From the NCBI GenBank assembly GCA_963691705.1, contig OY829543.1, positions 51,750,564-51,814,563 on the forward strand: a stretch of DNA of 64,000 nt, in the 5' to 3' direction. The translations under genes and the position numbers were made by a program. Position 1 is the first letter of the stretch. Every line of letters starts with the position of its first letter. Below, piece by piece: positions 22,515-35,200 of the stretch. The notes under the pieces are model-generated. The model had not been told where the DNA came from. It did not search any database and saw nothing but the letters and a program-made list of their open reading frames with translations. The DNA comes from Viola odorata. Taxonomy: Eukaryota; Streptophyta; Magnoliopsida; Malpighiales; Violaceae.

Positions 22515-22697
22515 TTATGCCTCATTCTTATTTTTCTCCCCTTCAAACTTGTCTATAGCCATCTGAAGTTCATCTGTGCCTCCAACTGCTCTCATGGTGT
22601 AGACATATACCCCAGCAACAAATGCGGTCAAGCCGCCAGCGACTACCAGATTCTTGGTCTTAGGTCCAAGGTTCTTAAATCCAGAAAGTCCAGTCAT
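22515..22697 (-). CDS. COA3/CCDC56-like cytochrome c oxidase assembly factor
   Basis: A 60-residue protein starting MTGLSGFKNLGPKTKN with one hydrophobic helix, LVVAGGLTAFVAGVYVYTM (residues 18-36), then an acidic-basic tail ending NKNEA. The positive N-terminus, single helix with GGLTAFVAGVY and very short length match plant COA3-like (CCDC56) proteins. In yeast and animals these sit in the mitochondrial inner membrane and help Cox1 assembly; function here is by family. The coding part is in one exon, with a leader intron upstream: a donor (TTTCAG/GTTCGT, minus strand) near 23529 and an acceptor shortly before the start codon. It is too small for many gene finders but well supported. Confidence 0.82.
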   Translation of the reverse strand: MTGLSGFKNLGPKTKNLVVAGGLTAFVAGVYVYTMRAVGGTDELQMAIDKFEGEKNKNEA

Positions 22698-23726
22698 CTT
22701 GAAAATTTTACGTCACCAATACAATACTGCAAATTGGCCAATGGTACCAAATAAATGAGCTCCAGAATGCTAATAGTTTACTCAGAGATGAAATATTCAT
22801 AACCAACCCCAACATATAGCAACTATGAAAATTTACATATATTTCTACACTAGTACTAATATGAAGGACACCACTTCAAGTGCAAACGATCTAAAAGAAA
22901 AAAGAAACCTCATTGTCATTGTGAAAATTACTTTTGCTCCATCAGATGCACATGCAGCATAACTCTGAAACTATCATATATCCAACATGAAACTGAGGTA
23001 TCTAATACTCATTGGATTTAACAGTCATAGAAAAATCTTTCCAACGATGGAATTCATATCTATAAAATATCAAACCAAAACCATGAGCAGTAAAATTCAC
23101 TGAAATTTTGCAATGGCTTAAGAATGAGATTGTTTTTGGATCACTGTCCACAGCGAAAAAAGGATCTACGAAAAAACTATCACAACTGACAGCTCATGTA
23201 CAGTAAGACATGTAGTTCCAACAGAGTAATGCAATATGCTCGCTTTGTTAGTTGAGTGATCAAGAATACAAAACCCAAATAGACCAAACGCACAGCAATC
23301 GACAGAGAATACAAAATAAGGTTTTGAGTTTTAGCTTATCATGAAAAGTTATGACTACCCCAGAAGCTTTCAAATTCAAAACAGCATAAGAATACCAAAT
23401 TGAACCAGCAAGATGAGATCTTTCGCTCCTTTTTTCCACACATTTTAACGTAAACCAACCAGGACATCGCATCGACTAAGAAAATGAAAAATCAAACAGG
23501 AAGAGAAGCAAACGAGAATAGGTACGAACCTGAAATTATGAAGCTCAAAACACAAATCGATAAACCCTAAAGAATTGACCCGGTCCGCTGGTGGAGTGTT
23601 TAAACGGTTAAACCTCCCTCTGGTTTGTTTTCTTCTCCTCTCTTTTTTCCCGACACGTGGTTATCAGATAACGTGCTAGGTTGAGCTTTCGGGCTAAGAA
23701 CAAGAATCTTCAGGCTTTATCTTACA

Positions 23727-23762
23727 TGGGCCAGGCTCATAATCTGGATCATCAATGGCCCA
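23727..23762. promoter_or_regulatory. Site II motifs upstream of the COA3-like gene
   Basis: TGGGCC at 23727-23732 and GGCCCA at 23757-23762 lie 150-200 bases upstream of the likely transcript start near 23580. Paired site II elements (TGGGCY) are known TCP-binding motifs enriched in plant genes for mitochondrial and ribosomal proteins. Confidence 0.5.
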
Positions 23763-23769
23763 GAAAGTC

Positions 23770-24400
23770 TGTTAAAAAGTAGTATTATTATTCCATACAA
23801 AATATCTTTTGTTTATTAAACGATACTAAAAATTAGTAGTTAAAAAATACATAGTTTTTTTCTCTCTTAATATAGGCTAAAAAAATATTATAACAAAAAT
23901 AATTTGTAGTGAAAATGTTCTTTCAATATTTACATCATTTAAAATAATAAGAATGAAACTTTATTTATAATTTTCAAATGGTATGCTAACTTTATTGTAT
24001 AAGCATAAATATTATATATGTACTTTGTTTATTTAAAATTTACATTTCCTATATATTCAACACATTGCATTCCTAAAGAAATATAGAAATATTAATTCTT
24101 CTATGCTCTGAGAATGTCAACTCACTCTTTACCCCCTACTCGCTCTTTACCGATATGATCATCAATCATTAAACCCCACAAATAGCCCACATTTACGGAT
24201 CTCACTATTGGTATACCCTCCTCCTCCCGTAACTAAAAAGTAACTAGTGAGTTGACACTCTAAAAATGTCAAAAAAATTCCGTTTATCTACAAAAAAATT
24301 TAAACATAGAAATTTTTATTAGCAACAACCATTTTAGTCATTAACTAAACAAAATCATTTGCCATGGGGGTAAATCCCTACCTCATCCTAATTAAATTAA
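23770..24400. other. Intergenic, AT-rich, with a short foldback
   Basis: AGAATGTCAACTCACT near 24111 and AGTGAGTTGACACTCT near 24247 form an imperfect inverted repeat of about 14-16 bases around 120 bases. It could be the ends of a small MITE. No gene is seen. Confidence 0.35.
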
Positions 24401-24413
24401 TTACTTGATTAAT

Positions 24414-27400
24414 CTACAATTTAGAAGAAGTAGTGGGAGTTGGGTTAAAGAACACCCCAGTTGGTAGGTGTTGAGGTGGGAGCAAGGCCAGCCTAACACC
24501 AATCTGGGCAGCCTCATCTGCAGTGTATTTTCCCTTGCCACGTGTCATGGATGTTTGAGTGAAGCCAGGGCAGAAGCAGTTGACACTCAATCCACAGTCC
24601 TTAAACCTCTTTGCCAAAACCCTAGAATGTGCATTGAGTGCCAGCTTTGAGACTGCGTAATCTGTCCAAACCTCTGGCCATCCTCCACTCTTCCATGTCC
24701 CATCCTTCACATTCTCAAGAAACAATCTCACCATCCCCTCAATCTGTTCTTCATTCAATCCCTCACTCTCCACCATCTTTCTCAACTTTGGGTTCCTCAA
24801 TTTCTGCATATAAGTTAAACATATGACATTATTAAGTTAGTTAGTGATCATATATCAATGTATCAATGTAATATAAGATAATTTGTCCGGGAGTTTTGTT
24901 TTGATGTTTTGTAAAAATTCAGATTAATCTTGTTTGGATTGAGTCAGAGGTGAAAATTACTTTTAGGAAATATATTATGATTTGACTCGCGCCATTAAGG
25001 GGGTAAATTATTAGTTAGTAAGTTATAGTATACTTTTCCACAAAAAAGATTCAACTAATTCAACTAATCTTAATCGTCTTACATAGCCACTAACAGGTGA
25101 ATTGGTATTAGGAGGTAATTTCTTCACACAAAATGATCCAATAATCAATTTTCACTGAATTAAGATTAATCTTTTTAGGAATAGCGTTGCACCATTAAAG
25201 AGATAAATTACTACTAGTAGATTATTTCTCCATACAAAATAGTCAAAGAAGCAACCTCACTGGACTTTTTCGAAACTGAGTCGGGTTATTAATGGGCAAA
25301 TTGCTACTAGTAGAATATTTCTCCACACAGAAAAATCAATCATATATATAACTTCTTATTTAATTGGTTGTAGTGTGGAATCACTCAAACCGACTTGTTA
25401 TTGGTAAATGGATGAGGATTTTAGAACATATATAAGAAATAATTGTAAAATTAAATTTGTATTTAGTCTCCGTTTGTTTTGGAAAAATAATTTGTCTGAG
25501 CAAAATATTTTCTTTTGAGTATGTTTTCCTGAAAAATAGATTATTTTCTGTTGTTTGATCATTTAGCTGAAAATGTTTTCTAGTGTTTGGATGCAACAAA
25601 AAAGTAATTTCCTGAGAAATAATTTTCTTGAAAATATATAGTATGTTTTTTTGGGTAATTTATGAGATAAAAAGTTATGTACATTTCAAACAAATCTTTA
25701 AATCGAGCATATATTAAATATATGTTTGCATAAATAACAAACCTTATAGTTTACAAAATTTCTACTTAATTCCTCATAGTTTAAAATATTACAATTTCAA
25801 CTTTATAGTTTTCCTAAAAGTTTCAATTTTAACCTTTATAATAGGTTAAAAAATGAAGTAAAATAGTAACACATAGTAAAAAATTATAAAATTTGGTAAA
25901 AATTGTAATAAATATAGTAGGAGCTAAAGTAATGAAAAAAATAGTTTCACTTTTATTTACAATTTTTTTTCAATTTTTCTGTGAAGTGGGCTCTCCCATG
26001 TTTGTTTCCCTCAAATTTGAATATTTTTCTAAAATTTGTAGATATATTTTTGAATTTTTTTAGCTACTATAAATGTCTAAATTGTAATTTTTCATAAAAC
26101 TATAAGGTTGGCATTGCAAGCATTTAAACTATATGAGATTAAATGAAATATTTTACAAACTGCATATTTATTTTTTTACTTTACCCTTCATTTAAAATAT
26201 ATATTTCTACATCAATGATTTAATATTAATAATAAAATTTCTAAATCAATTCAAAATATGTTTAGATAATTTTGAATGGTAAATGATACATTTTCGTATT
26301 TCATGCTTTGAAAAAACAAACCATGAGTAAGCCATGAATAATATAAACCCATTTATAAAAGATTAAAAAAAAAAAGTGAATAAAATAATATTTTTTTAAT
26401 TTTTAATTTATTTTTTTTACTATATAAACAAGAAAAATTGAATTTGTTTGAAAAGAAAATTTTGAATTGGGAGAGAGAAAAAGAAGAAAGGAGTAAGAGT
26501 TGAGAAGAATGTTTTCCGCAAAGTAAAGAGTGGAAATTGATTTTTCTCATTTTTCATAAAAAATAACTTATTTTTCGGAATCCCACACATTTTTCATTAA
26601 CAAATATTGAAAAAAAAAAAAAACTGATTTCTGGGGAATCATTTTCCCCTAACAAACAAGACTTTAGTTAGTGAGGTACTCACATTAAAAGAACCAAGTC
26701 TTGAGGAAATGTTAAGAATCCTGCCGACGGAATCTGAGCAGCGGAACATTGGTATGAGAGCCTCAGTGAGCAATTTGGGACCGTAGAAATTGGTTTTGAT
26801 TACCGTCTCCGAGTGCTCCACGGAGTTCTCGAACAGTTCATTGAATGATACTGCTGCATTGTTCACCTGTACACAGCGTTCATCAATAAATATACAATAA
26901 GCAAAACCATTCATGTGGCGTACTCCCTAGTTCCGTAAATTCGGTTACAAATACATTTCATTATAATTATTTTTTATTATATTAATTACTTCATTTTATA
27001 ATGATTACGAATCATACGAAAGAAAGAAGAAATTACTTACAAGAATATCCAACACCCCAAAACGTTGGTTGAACCAAAGAACGAAGGCATGGATGGAGGT
27101 AGGGTCGGAAACATCAAGGGGATGGAAGTGTAGATGAGGGAGATGACGTAATTGGTGCACAGCTTTGCGTCCCCTCTCCAGATTTCTAGCAGTTAAGACT
27201 ACAGTCAGGCCTTTCTCTGCCAATTCCTTCACTATCGAGAATCCTATCCCTTTGTTTGCTCCTGTCACTATAGCAACCGTGTTCTTTGACCACCACCTGC
27301 GCAATGAATGAATTAATTTAGAAGACCAAAAAATTAGGAATACATAAATGTATGGTCTTAAATATTGACCCAATTCACAATAATATAGTTTAATTCATTC

Positions 27401-27750
27401 GTGTGGTGGTGAACATACAACTACGTACGTAAATAGGAAATTGGAGAATAGTGAATAATTTCTCGGTTTGACTATTAATTAATAAAATTGAAATAATGAG
27501 TTATGATATCTAAGAAACAGCATCAGAAAGAATTAGAAAAGAATAGTAGTCTTGAAATCTTGATGATTCAGTTGGATCGATGAAGAATGCTCGATCATAT
27601 ATATTGGAAAGAATGGAAAAGAAAAGAAAGCTGAGTACATAACATGTATACATGAGCAGAGGTGTGATTAACTATAATTTTGTATCACCTGGTGGATGAG
27701 ATGGGAGGAGGAGGGGAGGAATGGAGCTGTATGGCTTCTTTGATCTCCAT
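24414..27750 (-). CDS. Short-chain dehydrogenase/reductase (neomenthol dehydrogenase / salutaridine reductase-like)
   Basis: Four exons, in transcript order 27750-27689, 27296-27041, 26866-26684 and 24803-24414, give 296 residues. The cofactor loop TGANKGIG is at 32-39, NNAA (usual NNAG) at 108-111, the catalytic serine lies in NISSRLGS near 160, and YAVSK at 216-220 supplies Tyr and Lys. The insertion of about 40 residues before YxxxK (exon 4 start, KMVESEGLNEEQIEGMVRLF) is typical of the monomeric carbonyl-reductase-like SDR114C plant group. Family members reduce terpenoid, alkaloid or small carbonyl substrates with NADPH; the substrate here cannot be told. Exon 1 is short (MEIKEAIQLHSSPPPP...) and its donor splits an AGG codon that reforms with exon 2. 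Intron 3 (about 1.9 kb) is swollen by repeats. Confidence 0.9.
25463..26664. mobile_element. Probable DNA-transposon insertion in SDR intron 3
   Basis: The left end reads AGTCTCCGTTTGTTTTGGAA and the right end, read inward, AGTCTTGTTTGTTAGGGGAA, so the termini are inverted with a few differences and both lead into AAAATNATT. The segment is about 1.2 kb, AT-rich and non-coding, and appears to contain another repeat at 25735-26165. A TTT on each side could be a 3-bp target duplication, but this is not convincing. Confidence 0.45.
25735..26165. repeat. AT-rich dispersed repeat, copy 1
   Basis: Aligns by eye along its length with 50160-50575. Shared order: TATAGTTTACAAAATTTC-type start, TTCCTAAAAGTT, TTTATAATAGGTTAAAAAAT, GTAACAAATATAGTAGGA-type segment, TTTATTTACAATTT, CTCAAATTTG, CTATAAATGT, and an end with ACAAACT. 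The ends are loosely inverted with respect to each other, as in a MITE. Confidence 0.6.
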
Positions 27751-27777
27751 TTAAGTGTTGTGAGTGACAGTTTTTGG

Positions 27778-27784
<7 letters not shown>

Positions 27785-27822
<38 letters not shown>
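27785..27822. repeat. (GA)n microsatellite in the SDR 5' leader
   Basis: About 19 uninterrupted GA repeats, 35 bases upstream of the start codon. On the transcribed strand it is a (CT)n tract. Confidence 0.9.
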
Positions 27823-27827
<5 letters not shown>

Positions 27828-27829
27828 AA

Positions 27830-28880
27830 GAAGGTGACAATAAATAGATTAAAAAATTAAAAGAAGGGAGGAAGGTTGGGGTTCCATTTCCATTTCCACT
27901 GTCGGTTCTCTTGTCCATATTTTGTTAGTCGTTGAATAAAAATGTTGGATCAAATTTTGACGATCCTAGAAGATAGATTTTTTAAACCGACTGAACAAAC
28001 AAACAAAAGGATGACGTGGCTATTGGCGTCCACTTTCAGTGTCCTACCTTTAATGTCGATGTATAGTTGTTTGTTGGGAAGCAAAACATGGCAAATAGTT
28101 TCTGAAGAGAATTTTAGAAGAAAACAACAAATGGCATTCGAATGGCTTGTAGTTCAGAGACGATAAGATCAAAAAATCTAAGTAAAAATACAAGAGAGTG
28201 ATTAAAAAGAAATACATGATATTAAAATTAATTGTGATTAAATAGTAAAAATATTTTAAATTCTAATTTTAATGCCTTTCCTCAAATCTAAATATGTTTA
28301 TAGCACGTGCTCTTTAATTAATTACTACTTACTTAAGTTATTAGGAGCTGAAGTTTGAATAGTGAATAAAACATTTAAGTAATAAATTATTTTTTTTATT
28401 TTTAAACGAGAATAATTTTATATCGAATGATGAATAAAACATTTAAGTAAGAAAAACATGTGATTCAGACCTTTAAGGAAACAAGTCCAATCTAATACTT
28501 ATAAACTTATACTATATTTGAGCTGCTCTAAGGAATCCCTAGGTGGTAAGGAAATGGAAATAGGGAATCAAAAGTTGTACACTTTCTTTTTCTTCTCTTC
28601 ATCATCATGCACCTTCTCCCACTTTTTCTTATAGTGATGGATATTTATTATTTTAGAAACAATAATGCATAAACAATGGAGGCAAATTAAAGCAGCCTCT
28701 TGTTTGCTTAAAACAAGCAAAAAAAATAATATAACCCAAGAAAAAAACAGACTCAAAAACTTGCACGCCTGCCCTTTGGTGCACCATCACATGCCCTTCG
28801 CAAAATGTTATCCACAAATTTTGGTATTCATACTTATTCTTATCTTATATACTAAAAAAAAGAATGAAAACTACAGTCCA
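27830..28880. other. Intergenic between SDR and cysteine synthase genes
   Basis: AT-rich, with a duplicated GAATAA(A)ACATTTAAGTAA phrase near 28365 and 28434. No gene is recognised. Confidence 0.4.
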
Positions 28881-28883
28881 TTT

Positions 28884-28978
28884 GGGATTGAGTTATGTTT
28901 GTTTTTCACCACAGATCCAATGGCTAAAACCGCTTTTGGGCATTATATCTGTGGTGGGACAAAACAGAACTCAATCCC
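28884..28978. repeat. Short foldback, about 32-nt arms
   Basis: The left arm 28884-28916 starts GGGATTGAGTT and ends CACCACAGAT. The right arm 28947-28978 is its inverted copy (ATCTGTGGTGG ... AACTCAATCCC) with a few differences in the middle. The loop is 30 nt. It could be a tiny MITE remnant or a transcribed hairpin. Confidence 0.55.
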
Positions 28979-29299
28979 GAACAAGGGAAATTTCCATCAA
29001 AACTGATTTGAAAAGTAGGAAAGTCCACAACATAAGTCTGACAAGCGTAATCCACTCTGTGCTAAATTCTCAACAGAATTATGCATTATTTTCCGTTTCA
29101 TACAGTGGAGATGCTAAAACAAAGATCAATCCAGTCAAGTGATACACATCTGGAAGCCAGTAATGAAATCATTTGATCTATAAAATGTAATCTAAAATCA
29201 AACTCTTTGTCTGGTTGTCGCCGGGGGAGTCAAAACAAGAGACAAGAAAAAAATGGATTCGCAAGTGTCACAAGGAGAAAAGACTCGTACTAAGAAGCA

Positions 29300-32200
29300 T
29301 CATGGCTCAGGTTGCATGTTCTCGCACTCTTCTCGGATAGACTGGAAAAGAATGGTGGAGAGGTATCGTTCTCCGAAGCTTGGAAACACAACCTGGGGAA
29401 AATCCAAATTCTCACACGAGTTAACAAATAAACGAATCAAACTTTACAGATGAAAACATATTTTACTTAAAAATGCACGCTTTCGTTACTCAGACTACTT
29501 TAAAGTTCTAGCTCGTAGGTGAGAATATAACCATCTGGGATGGTGGTTCACATGACAGGCTCACGCTGCATATTCTGATATGATACAAGCAACTAGCTTT
29601 TTAGTTGTTGATGTCAAAAGTTAAAGATAGTGGGAATCCAGGCATTGGAAACCCACTATAATTTTTCATAAAGTGGTCCATGCTCTTGAAAGGGTCTCTC
29701 ACAGGAGTGGAACTGACTCCGAACTTGATAGTCTAAAGAAGAATACTGGAATAAACTATTCACCACTAAACAGATTATTTAGTTTGTTTACTATCATCTT
29801 GAAAACATGGTCAAAAACTGTAATTTCTAAACTCCATCTAATTGGCAAAGAGGAAGGAACTATAAGAAAATACAGTAAAATACCTGCATTTTGACAAATA
29901 AAAAGTGAGAATGTGCCAATTCAGGAAAAAAATAGCCCCACAGAAAAGGGTTTCCTTTTGAGCGTTAACAATACAAAACAAATTAATGCTTGTAAAGAGC
30001 TAACAACGCACACAAAATGATGGCTCCAGTGGACCAAACTCTACAAGCTGGCATGATAAGAGTATATATTAAGCAGGTAAGATCCAGTTATGTAGCACTA
30101 ACCCAAACAATAACCAAACCTATCCTTATATCCAATGCACGTCTAGTTATAAATCAGGCCTACTGCACTATGAAATCTCTCAGCACTTTTCCTTGACAAA
30201 CAAAAGAGCATGGACAGACACAAAAAGGTTTTCAACCTTCCATCCTCAACATTTCACGTAGGAGGCATGTATTTGGACCAACTCCGCAGATGTCATTGGC
30301 TTCCACAATGAGTTTTACATTCTAAATCTTTCACCATAATCCATGCCATTAGAGTATATGGTAATTAGTGTGAACACAGGAAGCAAAAAGATCAATCAAG
30401 CAGAATAGAAAACCTAAATTAGCCCAACAGGGAAGGATTAATGCCATGGCAGCCTTTGATAACTAATATTTGCCAAAACTAAATATAAAGGCTGTAAACG
30501 GTATCTAAATCTCGACTTGAAAACCTACCCGTTATTAGGCAGAACAGGTTATTTTCAAACATATCTAATCCAAGAATCTTTCCTTGAAGCTTCTAATAAG
30601 GTATAGAGAACTCAGTTAACAATGTATTTGGTTTAAGGGAAATGGGGATACACAGAAGAAAATGAAGAAAATGAATCTAATTTCATCATCCTTTGTTAAA
30701 AAATGTCAAGTAAATCATAGTTAGACTTCCATAACTCTAGTGTCCACAGGAAGGGGAAGAAAATAGAAAGATTGACCTTTGTTTTAAAGTTTGGGAAGCC
30801 AGAATATCAACTAGTCATCATGGATGAATTAACAATCATAGATCCATCCATTCTTTCAATCTGTTACTTTCAAGTGAAAAAATAAAAAGTTTTAGGTTTG
30901 GTGTTCCTCCTGTGATTGACCCTTTCTTTTTTAAATAAGCAGCTAAACCATGACTCTGGCTATTTAGTGTAGTTGTGTTATGCTGTGCTGCAAGAACAGA
31001 GCAGTATAGCATGAGCATTGCCCAGATACTAGGTGTAGTGTTGTGCCTACAAATATGTAAAATAAGATAAAAGCGTAATACTGTAAAGATATATATAATG
31101 TTCAAATCTAGAATGATAAATTTCACTGTGGGGTGCTCCACCTAGGTATATAGAAGTAACTTAATGGGCTTTCAAAGAAAAGGCATGCGTCGAAAGCAAA
31201 GCAATGCCTAACCTAAAAGTTTTTTTTTTTTTTTTTGAGGAATATGCCTAACCTAAAAGTTGCTTTAGCTTATTGTAAAAGTTGTTCTACTTCTAAGCAT
31301 AGCACAAGGGGACAGTAATTGACCTCCACCATAGTTTCAATATAATTGAAAAGACTTACTGCAATCAGCTTCCCTGAATTCTCAGGTCTTTTCCCAACCT
31401 TTATTGCAGCAGCAGCAGCTGCTCCAGATGATATGCCGACCTGAAATGATATCAATAAACAAAATATATAACCAAATAATAATAATACAACATATACAAT
31501 GGGAATGAAAGACTACGTGAGTGAAAGAGAAAGCATTCAACTCTGGCACGAGGAAAATGATGCAGAAGAAGATGCCAAGCATATAAGTCTCTAAGCTAAA
31601 TAGTCTATTAGTGTTTTTTATTCTCTCTTCCCATGGGTATCCACTACACCCATTTTTAGTGTGAGGTTATTTCCATTCAAGCTTCAAGGCTGGCCCAATC
31701 CAGAATGATTGCTCAGTATCTTGTTTCTCTTAGTGTGCCATACCACTGGACCCTCGTTTATGGGAAAATAGTCTACTGGTTAACTATTTAGTTGTTTAGT
31801 TTATTTAACTGTGTCAAGGGTATCGCTTAATTTGAAATTATAGTTTTAAGTTTTGAGCTTCTATTAACAATGGGCCTTTGTTCCCGGTCAAGTCCCAAGT
31901 CCCAAGCCGTGCTAGTTTTATATTGGACATCCTTCTAGTCTTAGTAGCATCTGCTAGATCCTCTATGTAAGGCTGAAATTGGTTTCACTAATATTCAGAG
32001 ATTTGAGTTCAGTAAATTGGCTTTCCTTCTTAGAGTTTGTGATGCAGTTCTTCCCCCTAGGTGTGACTCCTAAGAACCCTATCTGTGATGCTTAGGCGTT
32101 ATCTTTAGTTTTCCATCTTGCACTAGGAACCCCTCTGCTACAGTAATCCTTACACTGTTCACAGCCCACAAAACAATCTTAAACTCACTAGACTAAACCG

Positions 32201-35200
32201 TAGAACACCCTTTATTGTCTCCAACAAGCCCTAACCTAAGTTCCCCCGAAACAGACTAAGAACTCTTTGAAAACAAGCCTGTCCAAGACAGCCTCTAAGC
32301 TGTCATGCATCATCCAAAAGAGAGGTCAACCTAAATTTGTGGAGCTGCTGTAATGCTACACACGGATATAAGAGCAAACACGCAGCACCAAAAGCAAGAA
32401 AGAAGAAGCATACCAGCATCCTTACAGGCACTTCACATCAAAGTAGTCAAGTAACTAGGCGTGTATAATGTCATATGTCCAATTGACATCATCTCTCATT
32501 ATCAATAAAGACGGAGCAATAAAATGTAGAATTCCATGACCAAATTAAAACAAAAATGTTGGGCTCAATGATGAAGAAAACAATAGAATAAATGCACACT
32601 GTAGCTAATATATTTGGTTGCAAAATAAAATGCCAGACGAAAGCATTTCCCCACACCAAAGATGAGATGGTTTGATATTATTTCTTTTTCTTTGTTGAAC
32701 ATCCTTTCTGTCATAACTTAAATTTATTTGAAGTGATGCAAGTCTTAGAATACAAAAAAACTTTGAAACAAAGTGGAACTTGGAGCAAATTCAGTTGAAA
32801 GCACTAACCAATAAGCCTTCCTGAAGTGCTACTTGTTTTGCTGTTTCAATAGCTTCATCACTGGAAATCTGGAAAATATACATGCTATAAAAGTTGAGAT
32901 TGATAAACTTACAAAAAGAAATGAAATATACATTTAAACGGCAATTTGTAAACAGGCAATAAATAAAAGTTTAAGGTCACTTTTGCCTCCAGTGTTTTGT
33001 TTTTCCCGTATAGGAGTTATTTGAGGGGGTTACTTGGGATTTATTTAACACAGGGTGCTACATGAGAAAAACGGACAAACACGGGTAAAAGCAACCTTAG
33101 CGAGTAAATAACTGGTAATTCCTACTGCCTAGTAATTAAGAGTATATAAGCACCCGAGACCCCCTACCCTCACACCCTCATAAAAAATGACGGAAAGCTT
33201 ACATGCCTAAAAATCACAACTAGCATGAAATGAAACAACATCGGAATTGGAGGTCCAGATTGGGCAGTAAACAATAGACAGCACAAACATAAAGTTTTGA
33301 ATTAATTTTCAGGAAGAAAAGAAAAGGTAGATTCATGTATCTAAATCTAATTTCAAGGTTTCATAGGCCAACCAACTTCACAAGGATACATTGTAACTAG
33401 CAGCAGTCTAGTTACCAGTGTCAAAATGGCTTGGGAAATAACTGTATAAAGGATATGGTAATTCCTATCTAGGCAGCAGTGCAAAACATGAAAGAAGAAA
33501 GGAAAGCGAAACTTGAACCTCAATGACTTCATCAACCACATCTTGATCCAGGTTCCTGGGTACAAAACCAGCTCCAATTCCTTGAATCTTGTGCGGGCCT
33601 GCATTCTCAATTGAAAAATAAATGAGTAATCGGTAAAAACAAGAGAAAACCACAGCCTGCACTAAATTGCAACTGGTAATGGAAAGAAAAGTTTTTCTTA
33701 CCAGGCTTGCCACCAGAAAGAATATTGCTCTCTGTAGGTTCTACACCAATAACCTGATAAATTCACATGCCAAACGGAGACGAACAATAAGTATATAAAT
33801 CTGAAAAGAAATTAGAAGAGAGTGTTTTATTTAAACCATTTTACTACCAACAAGGACTATCTAAATTTTGCTTCCGTAGGTTCCAAACTTGGTTGACTGG
33901 CAAGCTAAACTGGACATAAGTATGAAATATATATAAATTTGACAAGTCCCTAACAACATCCAATCACCTTAATTTTGGGATTTTTCTCCTTGAGGAACCG
34001 ACCAGCTCCAGAAATGGTCCCACCTGTTCCAATACCAGCAACAAATATATCCACCTTGCCACTTGTATCTTCCCAGATTTCAGGTCCTGTGGTCTCATAG
34101 TGTATCTGCAACATAAAATTGATATGAATCACAGGTTACCAGATAGGCTTTGCAACCATCCAAAAAATCCTATGTTTGCTTGAGTAAGATTAAAATCCCC
34201 TACGATAAGTAGAGAAATGAGCTATGAGGGGAAGAAAAACGCCCAACAAACTACAATAACATTAGGTATAATAGTAGTAAGTTTCCGATATGGAACAGCC
34301 TTTCAGTTCAGCTATAAGCTTCAAACTTAAGGAACTCTGGAGTCTGGAGAATTCTAATGTAACGTAGGAATAAAAAATGTTACTCTAATATTTGTGAGGA
34401 AAGATATGGCATACTCATTCATAATATTCTCCTCCTTTTAATAGGTGCTGACCATATGAAACAATGTGAACATAGTAGCATCATACAACAAATTCTGATT
34501 CATTGGGACTAAGTCAAAGATTTCAAGAAAAAATCAATAAGGAGAATTTTGGAAAAAACAAAACCACAAACCTTGGGGTTTGCCGGGTTATCAAATTGTT
34601 GAAGCATATAGGCATTAGGTGTGCTGTTTACAATTTCTTCAGCTTTCTGAACCGATCCCTTCATGCCCTTAGCGGCATCAGTTAAAACAAGCTCAGCTCC
34701 AAATGCTTTAAAAAGGACCCTTCTTTCTAAACTCATTGATGATGGCATCGTCAAGATAAGTTTGTATCCTCTTGAAGCAGCTATAAATGCAAGGCCAATT
34801 CCCGTGTTTCCACTTGTAGGTTCCACAAGGATACTCTGGTGATACAGAACTCGGTCAGAATAATCCAAATATGTACAAATCTATTCTGTTCGACAAATAC
34901 TCTTTAACAACAACATTAATTAACAGAACAAGTCCAATGTTGTTGCTACAGAAAAATTTTCCAAAATTGTAAAATATTATTTCAGTAGAACATGTGTAAA
35001 AAATTGCTATTTTTTTTAACTTCAAGAACAAAAAACCATTGTATGCTTTTATAATAAGAAAGAATAAATACTTTTTGGTTTATATGAATTAATCTCCCTT
35101 TGGATTTATGAGTATATTCAATATTTAATTTTAATGAATACGAAGCTCATGAGTAAGTCAATGTTTGCTTGTAATAAAATTGAAATTCATGAGCAGAGTC

